NCBI GenBank assembly: GCA_030636485.1
Contig: DAOVWV010000056.1
Location: forward strand, 1-8,037
Length of the DNA stretch: 8,037 nucleotides
Reading direction: 5' to 3'
Source: Methyloprofundus sp.
Lineage (GTDB): Bacteria; Pseudomonadota; Gammaproteobacteria; Methylococcales; Methylomonadaceae
In this document: positions 1 through 5,759 of the stretch, in pieces
How the letters are laid out: every line of letters starts with the position of its first letter
How positions within the stretch are numbered: position 1 is the first letter of the stretch
Position numbers and translations under genes: made by a program
Notes under the pieces: generated by a model
The model's input: only the letters and a program-made list of their open reading frames with translations
Databases searched by the model: none
What the model was told of the DNA's origin: nothing

Positions 1-23
1 TAACGCGGGACAAAAACAAGTAG

Positions 24-47
24 GGTGGGCAGTTTTTTTTGCCCACC
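24..47. repeat. Palindromic GGTGGGC/GCCCACC hairpin
   Basis: A perfect 7-bp inverted repeat: GGTGGGC at 24-30 and GCCCACC at 41-47, around a 10-nt loop (31-40) that is AG followed by eight T. The flanks (TAG before, AATAA after) resemble a short palindromic repeat that I recall as common between genes in many environmental gammaproteobacteria; this is from memory. The T run lies inside the loop and not after the stem, so it is not a standard Rho-independent terminator on the plus strand. On the minus strand the loop is A-rich and no U tract follows. It could still slow or end transcription leaving msbA, 143 bp away. Confidence 0.6.
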
Positions 48-68
48 AATAAAGTTGACCTTTTTTCT

Positions 69-142
69 CGTCATTCCTGCATGCTTTTAGCAGGAATCCA
101 TTATGCAGCATAGATTCCCGATAAAAGACTTCGGGAATGACG
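69..142. repeat. Composite REP/MITE-like element of two inverted half-units
   Basis: A 74-bp element whose ends are perfect 9-bp inverted repeats, CGTCATTCC (69-77) and GGAATGACG (134-142). It holds two hairpins. The left has stem ATTCCTGC (73-80) with GCAGGAAT (90-97) and a 9-nt loop. The right has stem ATTCCCGA (114-121) with TCGGGAAT (131-138) and a 9-nt loop. The reverse complement of 69-98 and the direct sequence 113-142 are 30-nt homologous half-units, 24/30 identical by hand alignment. Such paired hairpins are typical of REP-type or MITE-like elements moved by RAYT/IS200-type transposases; no transposase gene is in the window. The element lies 47 bp downstream of the msbA stop and may protect or end that transcript. 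Confidence 0.75.
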
Positions 143-189
143 GGGTTAATTAAATTTAAAGTGTAAACTGAGCAATGAAGGATGCCTAA

Positions 190-1923
190 TCATACGCTGA
201 ATTGTATGGCATGCAATTTAGCATAGGCTGCATTTTTGGCGAGTAATTCAGTATGTGTTCCGCGCTCAATTATTTCACCCGCCTTCATGACTAAAATGAC
301 ATCCGCCTTTTCTATGGTTGATAGGCGATGTGCAATAACAATCGTGGTTCTATGTGCCATGACGTGCTCCAATGCCTGTTGAATATAGCGTTCAGAGTGG
401 GTATCCAAGGCTGATGTCGCTTCGTCCAGAATGAGCAAAGGCGCATTTTTTAATAAAGCACGGGCAATCGCCAGGCGCTGTCTTTGTCCACCTGATAGTT
501 GAATGCCATGCTCACCAATGTCTGTTTGCATTCCCTTTGCCATAGATTGAATAAATTCAGTTGCATAGGCATCATCTGCGGCTTTTAAAACATCTGCTTC
601 AGTGGTATCACTTAGAACACCATAGGCAATATTATTGAATACGCTGTCGTTGAATAAGGTAATATTCTGTGTGACCAGAGCAATCTGTTCTCTGAGTGTC
701 TTTAAAGTGTATTGGTTGATTTCAACACCGTCTAATAATATTCGCCCGGTGGAGTAGTCATAAAAGCGCGGGATCAGGTTGGTTAAGGTCGTTTTGCCAC
801 TGCCTGATGCACCGACAATCGCGACGGTTTGGCCTGATTGAATGCTTAAATTAATGTTCTTGAGCGCAAGTTTGGAAGAGCCTGGGTAACTAAATGAAAG
901 GTTTTCAAATTGCAGTACTCCCTTGCCTTTACTTTTCCTGATAGTGCCCAGATCTAGCTCAGGCGGGACATCTAATGTCGCAAAAATATCACTCGCGGCA
1001 GCAATGCCTTTCTGAATGTCATTATTTGCCCGGGTTAATAATTGTATCGGTCGGGGAACCATAAATGCCGCCAGTAAATAGGCAACAAACTCGCCTGTGC
1101 TGGCGGCATCCATCATGCTAAGCGCTAGAAATACCAGGCCGGAAAGAGCAGATGCAACCAAGAGTTGCATAATGGGATTTTGAATCGCAGAAACCAGAGC
1201 AACTTTTTGTGATTGTCGCTTATTAAATAAACTACTTTGTTTAAAGCGCTCAATTTCATAAGCAGAGCCTCCAAAACATTTAACAACCCGGTTTCCTACG
1301 ACCAGTTCTGAGGTGATATGGGTCATGTCACCCATGGAGTCCTGTACATTTTTGCTCAACGACCTGAGTTTTTTACCAACCTTTATAACGATAATGGCAA
1401 TAAAGGGGGCGATAGCAAAAAATATCAATGTGAGTTCCCAGTTAAGCCAAAGCAAATAGGCCAATAAGCCTATCGCAGTCAGTCCTTCCCGGACAAATAT
1501 TTTGACTGAATCGGTGACTGCGCGGGTTACCTCCGCAACATTATAGGTAATCAAGGAGATTAAGTGGCCACTGTTTTGAGCATCAAAATAGGTTGTGGAG
1601 AGCTCAGTGTAATGGTTAAAAACTTGCTGGCGAAGTTTATGCACCACATTAACCGATACTTTGGCTAAAAAATAGTTACCAAAGAAAGTGCCGACACTTC
1701 TAAACATCACCAGTCCCATGATATAAGCAGGCAAGTATTTATGATCCGTTTTATTGCCATGCTCTATGGTGTCAATAATTAATTTAATCAGTTCGGCAAA
1801 TAATGGCTGTGCAATGGCAACAATGATAAAGCCAAAGATACTGATGATAAAAAATTTGAAGTAAGGGATAACATACTTTAATAGGCGTTTATAAATATTA
1901 AAGCTGGATGTTTTTTTTGTCAT
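190..1923 (-). CDS. msbA: Lipid A export ATP-binding/permease protein MsbA
   Basis: An inner-membrane ABC half-transporter that, as a homodimer, flips lipid A-core from the cytoplasmic to the periplasmic leaflet using ATP. With the ATG at 1923 the protein has 577 residues, close to the 582 of E. coli MsbA. Six membrane helices fall at about 24-45, 66-87, 145-165, 166-181, 250-271 and 278-295. The nucleotide-binding domain follows, with Walker A GASGSGKTT (371-379), Q-loop Q419, signature LSGGQ (476-480), Walker B LLILDE (496-501, catalytic Glu 501) and H-loop His 532. All sit about five residues before their E. coli counterparts. The frame stays open upstream to a TTG at 1998 (602 residues), but the extra 25 residues have no family match and neither start has a clear Shine-Dalgarno. 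The ligase-family gene lies 112 bp upstream on the same strand, so co-transcription is likely. The family call is firm; the start is less so. Confidence 0.95.
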   Translation of the reverse strand: MTKKTSSFNIYKRLLKYVIPYFKFFIISIFGFIIVAIAQPLFAELIKLIIDTIEHGNKTDHKYLPAYIMGLVMFRSVGTFFGNYFLAKVSVNVVHKLRQQVFNHYTELSTTYFDAQNSGHLISLITYNVAEVTRAVTDSVKIFVREGLTAIGLLAYLLWLNWELTLIFFAIAPFIAIIVIKVGKKLRSLSKNVQDSMGDMTHITSELVVGNRVVKCFGGSAYEIERFKQSSLFNKRQSQKVALVSAIQNPIMQLLVASALSGLVFLALSMMDAASTGEFVAYLLAAFMVPRPIQLLTRANNDIQKGIAAASDIFATLDVPPELDLGTIRKSKGKGVLQFENLSFSYPGSSKLALKNINLSIQSGQTVAIVGASGSGKTTLTNLIPRFYDYSTGRILLDGVEINQYTLKTLREQIALVTQNITLFNDSVFNNIAYGVLSDTTEADVLKAADDAYATEFIQSMAKGMQTDIGEHGIQLSGGQRQRLAIARALLKNAPLLILDEATSALDTHSERYIQQALEHVMAHRTTIVIAHRLSTIEKADVILVMKAGEIIERGTHTELLAKNAAYAKLHAIQFSV

Positions 1924-2004
1924 ATCAAACAGGAATTCATTGATTGATTGTGAGGAAGAAAAATAGGTTTTTTTGTTGATTTTAAGGCTATTAAGCAAGA
2001 AAAT

Positions 2005-2026
2005 TTCGCAACAGTGGCCGTGCGAA
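2005..2026 (-). other. Small hairpin between ligase gene and msbA
   Basis: TTCGCA (2005-2010) and TGCGAA (2021-2026) form a 6-bp stem around a 10-nt loop, extendable by a G-T wobble. On the minus strand it lies just after the ligase-gene stop and is followed by ATTTTCTTG, a poor U tract. It might act as a weak attenuator or processing hairpin before msbA. The stem is short, so chance is a real alternative. Confidence 0.25.
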
Positions 2027-2035
2027 GTATATGCT

Positions 2036-3268
2036 TCACTCTGTCAAAGAATGACTTGAGGAGCCTTTATGCTTATTGAAGCTCAGCCATAGCCCTGCCA
2101 TTATAGCAAAGAGCAAACCATGTTCTATGCGTAAGGTCGTATTGACCAATCCATTGATGATGACGACCTGAGAACAACCCAAGGTGGATAGCCATAAAAT
2201 CCAGTATAGCTGGGAGCTTTCTGGTTTTGGAAAATGAGATTTCAGGTGGAGGGCAATTTTCAATAACACCAGAAAAATGATAACAGCTCCTAAAATACCT
2301 TGTTCAGCCAACGTACTGAAATATAGACTATGTGCATGAACATACGGCATAAACTTAGCAGAATATTTGCGCTTTTCTTTGGCCAGCCATTGACGCTGAA
2401 TGGTTTTATCGGCTTTTTCGTAATTTTTAATGCCAATACCAAAAAAAGGGTTATGTCGCCAGATCAGTAGTGAGCTATTCCAGATTTTTTGCCGCTCAGG
2501 TATGAGCTGATTTTTGGATGTTTGCTGTAGTGTTTTTTTAATGATGGGGGTTTTTAGGTAAAAAAGGGAGCTGGTCAAAAATACCAGTGTCATGATGGTG
2601 ATTAAAAACGGTTTTCTAGACTTTTTTCTCCAGATCAATGAGCCTGATATCCCAATGATAGCCAGTGTTATTGCAGAGCCCCGGCTATCAGTATAGAGCG
2701 TAGAGAAAATAAGGAAGAGTAAAAAAAACAATGCAAAATAAAATTTAAATGGCTGGGTTCTCGTTAGACAAAATGGTAGGGCGATTGCGAAACTCATGCA
2801 TAAATAAATGGCAGATTGATTGACAAAACCGACAGAATGCAACATCAATGTTGTTTCATGTTGACTGGTAAGTTGCCAAAAACCTTCTAAAGTGGCAAAT
2901 AACGTTCCGCTTAATATGCTGGTTAGCAGCAATAAAAAATTCTTTTCGCTAAAGACTGTATACTTGATGAACAGTAAGGATAGAGGAATAAACAGGTTGC
3001 CTACGGCTCCCGACCATTCTTTATATTCAAAAGGAGAGAAGCTGGCTGATATAAATCCAGAGCACGCCCAGAATAATAATAGATAATCGAATATGTCATA
3101 TTGCTGCCAGATTTTTTCTCTTAGCTGCACATAAAGTGAGCAGCATAAAAAAATAAGTAGAAATAATAGCTTGGGAAACTCTCCGATAGGCAGAAAAAAA
3201 GCGCTTGCTGATAGCGAAAAAACGAGAACTTTTTGAAAAAGGGAGTGGGCAATATAGCGGGATGGCAT
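2036..3268 (-). CDS. O-antigen ligase family (WaaL/Wzy-like) membrane protein
   Basis: A polytopic inner-membrane protein of 410 residues with about 11-12 predicted hydrophobic helices, the architecture of the O-antigen ligase/polymerase family. In WaaL such proteins move a glycan from undecaprenyl diphosphate to lipid A-core on the periplasmic face. Family landmarks are a DSRGS stretch (194-198), PERQKIW with Arg 259, NPFFGIGIKNY (273-283), and a large periplasmic loop ending in HAHSLYFSTLAEQG (311-324). That loop contains the conserved histidine of the ligase active region and the E-x-G motif before the next helix. The length is normal for WaaL. The start is the ATG at 3268; no strong Shine-Dalgarno is visible and no closer methionine fits. 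Its position directly before msbA favours a role in LPS assembly. Ligase and Wzy polymerase are hard to separate by sequence, so the substrate is not assigned. Confidence 0.85.
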   Translation of the reverse strand: MPSRYIAHSLFQKVLVFSLSASAFFLPIGEFPKLLFLLIFLCCSLYVQLREKIWQQYDIFDYLLLFWACSGFISASFSPFEYKEWSGAVGNLFIPLSLLFIKYTVFSEKNFLLLLTSILSGTLFATLEGFWQLTSQHETTLMLHSVGFVNQSAIYLCMSFAIALPFCLTRTQPFKFYFALFFLLFLIFSTLYTDSRGSAITLAIIGISGSLIWRKKSRKPFLITIMTLVFLTSSLFYLKTPIIKKTLQQTSKNQLIPERQKIWNSSLLIWRHNPFFGIGIKNYEKADKTIQRQWLAKEKRKYSAKFMPYVHAHSLYFSTLAEQGILGAVIIFLVLLKIALHLKSHFPKPESSQLYWILWLSTLGCSQVVIINGLVNTTLRIEHGLLFAIMAGLWLSFNKHKGSSSHSLTE

Positions 3269-3330
3269 TTAATTTAAGATATAGAGCAGAAATTGATCAT
3301 CTTGGAGAACATTCTGTTGCCTGTTTATTG

Positions 3331-3380
3331 GGAATCTACGTTGAACATAGATTCCTGCTAACGGCATGCAGGAATGACGG
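3331..3380. repeat. Solo half-unit of the left-end repeat, with an extra dyad
   Basis: The 30 nt at 3350-3379 match the reverse complement of 69-98 at 28 of 30 positions, both differences falling in the loop. The stem is ATTCCTGC (3351-3358) with GCAGGAAT (3368-3375) around 9 nt. A second, overlapping dyad precedes it: GGAATCTA (3331-3338) and TAGATTCC (3348-3355), 9-nt loop, so the two hairpins exclude one another. It probably derives from the same mobile repeat family as 69-142. It would lie in the 5' leader of the ligase gene if the candidate minus promoter is real. Confidence 0.7.
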
Positions 3381-3401
3381 CTTTTGCATCGTTCAGGAAC
3401 C

Positions 3402-3410
3402 TGTGGATAA
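3402..3410 (-). other. Single consensus DnaA-box-like 9-mer
   Basis: TGTGGATAA here reads TTATCCACA on the minus strand, a perfect match to the high-affinity DnaA box consensus. I saw no second copy nearby, no AT-rich unwinding element and no replication gene, so it is not an origin. A lone site can bind DnaA as regulator or titration site, but a 9-bp match may also be chance. Confidence 0.2.
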
Positions 3411-3432
3411 TGAGAAGTTACCTGTTTTTTTG

Positions 3433-3447
3433 CACATATAATATGTG
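3433..3447. promoter_or_regulatory. 15-bp palindrome with a central TATAAT
   Basis: CACATAT (3433-3439), a single A, then ATATGTG (3441-3447) form a perfect dyad with 7-bp arms. The consensus -10 hexamer TATAAT lies at 3437-3442 on the plus strand. No good -35 is found 16-18 bp upstream. A promoter -10 inside a dyad is a common operator layout, so this may be a regulator binding site in the divergent region. AT-rich palindromes also arise by chance. Confidence 0.3.
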
Positions 3448-3482
3448 TTAGACGATAGGTACTTTTCTTTTATTAACGGAGG

Positions 3483-3510
3483 ATTATACAGTATAAAGGT
3501 ATAGAGAGAA
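3483..3510 (-). promoter_or_regulatory. Candidate promoter for the ligase gene (and msbA)
   Basis: Read on the minus strand, a perfect -10 TATAAT lies at 3488-3483, with TTCTCT (3510-3505, 3 of 6 matches to TTGACA) 16 bp upstream. Transcription would start near 3476 and give a leader of about 200 nt crossing the repeat at 3331-3380. The -35 is weak, so this remains a candidate. Confidence 0.25.
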
Positions 3511-3524
3511 GTCGTGGTTCTTTA

Positions 3525-3553
3525 TTGACAGTCCTAATGAATTGCTTTAAATT
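3525..3553 (+). promoter_or_regulatory. Candidate sigma-70 promoter for the plus-strand glycosyltransferase operon
   Basis: A perfect -35 TTGACA (3525-3530) is followed after 17 bp by TAAATT (3548-3553), which matches 4 of 6 positions of TATAAT. This is the best sigma-70-like arrangement I found upstream of the GT4 gene. Transcription would start near 3560, leaving a leader of about 200 nt before the ATG at 3764. Confidence 0.4.
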
Positions 3554-3763
3554 ACAAAGATATTGCTGTTACCTGAAAAAGCTAACGCTGTTTTATTCCT
3601 CTCTGCTTTTACACGCCCCCTTCAAAAAACCATAAAAATAATCAACTATTGCAAAGTAATCTAGTACCACCAAATTTACTGGCCGTTAATGAACTCAGCA
3701 CTGTAACGGGGCACTTATCAATGGACGTTTTTATGGTCACCCAATATATTAATAAATAACACA

Positions 3764-4879
3764 ATGAAACAACAGCTTTATATGCTTCGCCGTAACAGGG
3801 GTCAAGGGGGTGCTGAAAGAGTTGCCGAACGACTCGCAGTCAGTTTTAGTGATGATTTCGAGGTGTATCGGCTATGGGCGGGGTGTCAGTTTAATGCGCA
3901 AAAAATACCCGGCTCAGTCGGTATGTTATGGTGGCGGCATTGGCGTTATGCGCACTATATAAACCAACTCCCCATTTACAGGCATGACAGTGTTGTTTAT
4001 AGCCTGGAAAAAGGTCCGGCATGTGATATTTACCGTGCGGGAGATGGCGTTCATATGTTAAATGTCATGGGTAAATACCGACATAGTAAAGCCTGGATGC
4101 TGAACCCGGTACACTGGTTAATGCCTAAGTTAGAAAAAAATAGCTTTGAATCGGCACGTTATATTGTTGCAAATTCTGAGCTGGTACGTTCTCAGCTTGT
4201 CTCTGTGTACCCACATGTGGCAGATAAGATGGTGACCATTTATAACGGCTTCGATGATACTGTTTTTAAGCGGTCTCAGTTAGACAAGGCATCACTGCGA
4301 AATCAACTGGGACTCCCTAGGGATGCCGATAAAATCTTATTATTATCAGGTTCGGGTTTTGAACGTAAAGGCTTGCATCATGCGGTCGATGTACTAAAAA
4401 AATTACATGGGCAGGCTTGTAACGCTTATCTGGTGGTGGTTGGTAAAGGTGATAGCCGTTATGTGAAAAAGCAGATTAGCGAGGCAGGACTTACGGATTT
4501 TATCTTATTTAAAGGCTTGGTCAGTGATGTTGCACGATACTATCAAGCAGTGGATATACTGGTTTTATTAACCCGACATGACCCGTTTGCAAATGCCTGC
4601 CTAGAAGCCTGGGCTTGTGGGTGTCCAGTAATAACAACCAGAGACAATGGAGCCGCTGAAGTGATGCAGCCAAATTCCGGGCTGGTGATGGAAAATGATC
4701 TCAATGATGCTGCCATTAAGCTATGTGCAGACTATATTATGCAGCAAACATTTGATGCCCAAAAAATTGCAGCGGGTGTCAGTTTTTTAAGCGCTGCAAA
4801 TGAGAAGGCGGCTCACCTGGCACTGGTTAATAAAGTTTTTACTGAAAAAGCAATGGAGAAGGAATTAATGTTAAAATAA
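3764..4879 (+). CDS. WaaG-like GT4 family glycosyltransferase (LPS core type)
   Basis: A 371-residue cytoplasmic, probably membrane-associated GT-B glycosyltransferase, expected to add a sugar from a nucleotide-sugar donor to the LPS core or another lipid-linked glycan. The N-terminal acceptor domain carries QGGAE (14-18), the YRAGDGVH segment (90-97) that parallels WaaG, and NSE (137-139). The C-terminal donor domain starts near 185 with GSGFERKGL (196-204), close to the GSDFGRKGV of E. coli WaaG, then GKGD (227-230) and DPFANACLEAWACGCPV (273-289). In the latter the usual E-x7-E nucleotide-sugar motif is D-x7-E (Asp 273, Glu 281). The size is normal for WaaG (about 374). The ATG at 3764 lacks a visible Shine-Dalgarno; Met 7 is an alternative start. 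It is first in the plus-strand series, 32 bp before the GT2 gene. The GT4 call is firm; acceptor and sugar are not known. Confidence 0.88.
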   Translation: MKQQLYMLRRNRGQGGAERVAERLAVSFSDDFEVYRLWAGCQFNAQKIPGSVGMLWWRHWRYAHYINQLPIYRHDSVVYSLEKGPACDIYRAGDGVHMLNVMGKYRHSKAWMLNPVHWLMPKLEKNSFESARYIVANSELVRSQLVSVYPHVADKMVTIYNGFDDTVFKRSQLDKASLRNQLGLPRDADKILLLSGSGFERKGLHHAVDVLKKLHGQACNAYLVVVGKGDSRYVKKQISEAGLTDFILFKGLVSDVARYYQAVDILVLLTRHDPFANACLEAWACGCPVITTRDNGAAEVMQPNSGLVMENDLNDAAIKLCADYIMQQTFDAQKIAAGVSFLSAANEKAAHLALVNKVFTEKAMEKELMLK

Positions 4880-4881
4880 CC

Positions 4882-4898
4882 ATCATATTTTATATGAT
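4882..4898 (+). other. Intercistronic AT-rich hairpin before the GT2 gene
   Basis: ATCATAT (4882-4888) and ATATGAT (4892-4898) form a perfect 7-bp stem with a TTT loop. It lies between the GT4 stop and the Shine-Dalgarno AAGGA (4902-4906), which is 5 nt before the ATG at 4912. No U tract follows, so it is not a terminator. It could affect mRNA processing or access to the ribosome-binding site. Confidence 0.35.
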
Positions 4899-4911
4899 AT
4901 TAAGGATATAA

Positions 4912-5637
4912 ATGAGCACGATTTCAATAGTGATCCCCGCAAAAGACGAGCGTGAAAACATTCAGCCTCTGGTTGATGAAATATATGCGGCACTAGCCGA
5001 GCAGTATGAGTTTGAAATTATTTATATTGATGATGGTAGTAGCGATGGCACTTTTGAAGAAATCATTGGTTTAAAAACCGCAGGGCGTAGCAAGCTAAGA
5101 GTGCTTAAACATGCGCAAAGTGTGGGGCAAAGCACCGCTGTTTACTCGGGTATAAAAGCAGCTAAAGGTGAACTTATTGTGACTCTGGATGCGGATGGGC
5201 AAAATGATCCGGCGGATATTCCAGCCATGCTCATTAAAGCCCAGCAGTTTGAGGTGGGTGAACATTTTTGTATTGCAGGTTACCGCAAAAACCGTAAAGA
5301 TACCGCCTGGTATCGCTTTCAGTCCCGCTTAGCCAATAAAGTGCGTGCCACTCTGTTAGGGGATGGAACACCCGATACCGGTTGTGGATTAAAAGTATTC
5401 CCGAAAGCGACCTTTTTATTATTGCCTTATTTTGATCATATGCACCGCTTTATTCCTGCTTTGGTATGCCGCCTGCAAGGTGAAATTGTGGTCTCTGAAG
5501 TACATCACAGAAATCGCCTGGCCGGTGTTTCTAAATATAATGTGTGGAATCGTTTATGGGTGGGTATCGTTGATATGTTTGGTGTTATGTGGTTGCAGCG
5601 ACGTGCGAAGTTCCCTAAGATCATAGAAGAGGCGTAG
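4912..5637 (+). CDS. Dpm1/ArnC-like GT2 polyprenyl-phosphate glycosyltransferase
   Basis: A 241-residue GT-A enzyme of the dolichol-phosphate-mannose synthase-like branch of family GT2. Members transfer a sugar from a nucleotide sugar to undecaprenyl (or dolichyl) phosphate on the cytoplasmic face. Visible landmarks are the N-terminal IVIPAKDERENI (6-17), DDGSSDGT (40-47), the metal-binding D-x-D in DADGQ (93-97), DTGCGLK (155-161), RFIPAL (179-184) and HHRNRLAGVSKY (198-209), all typical of this branch. Unlike ArnC or GtrB it has no clear pair of C-terminal membrane helices; only one moderately hydrophobic stretch (about 214-228) is present. A good Shine-Dalgarno, AAGGA at 4902-4906, supports the start. 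The downstream VTT protein and ArnT-like GT-C enzyme are the partners expected for a lipid-linked sugar pathway. The sugar cannot be read from the sequence, and no Ara4N genes (arnA, arnB, arnD) are present here. Confidence 0.88.
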   Translation: MSTISIVIPAKDERENIQPLVDEIYAALAEQYEFEIIYIDDGSSDGTFEEIIGLKTAGRSKLRVLKHAQSVGQSTAVYSGIKAAKGELIVTLDADGQNDPADIPAMLIKAQQFEVGEHFCIAGYRKNRKDTAWYRFQSRLANKVRATLLGDGTPDTGCGLKVFPKATFLLLPYFDHMHRFIPALVCRLQGEIVVSEVHHRNRLAGVSKYNVWNRLWVGIVDMFGVMWLQRRAKFPKIIEEA

Positions 5638-5759
5638 AGCCTAGTGTAGCTCCCCTCTCGTTCCCAGCGCCTGTGTCATCAAGTCCCGCAAGATGCGCTT
5701 CATGCCTCAGCACATCCTATCACTGCTCCTTACTATTTTCTAATGACGGTTGTTTTTTT

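Larger units (their letters stand above)
3269..3763. other. 495-bp divergent intergenic region
   Basis: A non-coding stretch between the minus-strand ligase gene and the plus-strand GT4 gene. It holds a repeat half-unit (3331-3380), a consensus DnaA-box-like 9-mer (3402-3410), a palindrome centred on TATAAT (3433-3447), and one candidate promoter per direction. Near the right end a plus frame is open from 3586 to a TAA at 3757-3759. Its last part, from the ATG at 3721, would encode only MDVFMVTQYINK, without a Shine-Dalgarno. I recognise no protein in it, though a decayed gene end is possible. A GGAGG at 3478-3482 is not followed by a usable start codon. Confidence 0.6.

Noticed and set aside
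69..142. Rho-independent terminator or CRISPR repeat
   Set aside because: Neither strand has a U tract after the stems, and there is no regular repeat-spacer array; a REP/MITE-like element fits better.
2024..2037. GAAG/CTTC dyad next to the 2005-2026 hairpin, as a switch
   Set aside because: A 4-bp stem is too weak to compete and mostly overlaps the ligase-gene stop.
2892..3086. 64-codon plus-strand open frame
   Set aside because: It lies wholly opposite the ligase-family gene, has no recognisable domain, and the minus-strand frame has clear family motifs.
3205..3441. 78-codon plus-strand open frame
   Set aside because: It overlaps the ligase gene start and runs through the repeat at 3331-3380; its translation is just the repeat and flanks read as protein.
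3478..3482. GGAGG as a ribosome-binding site for a missed gene
   Set aside because: No ATG, GTG or TTG with an open frame follows at a workable distance.
5432..5626. 64-codon plus-strand open frame inside the GT2 gene
   Set aside because: It is an out-of-frame reading of the GT2 gene, whose own frame carries the conserved RFIPAL and SKY motifs.
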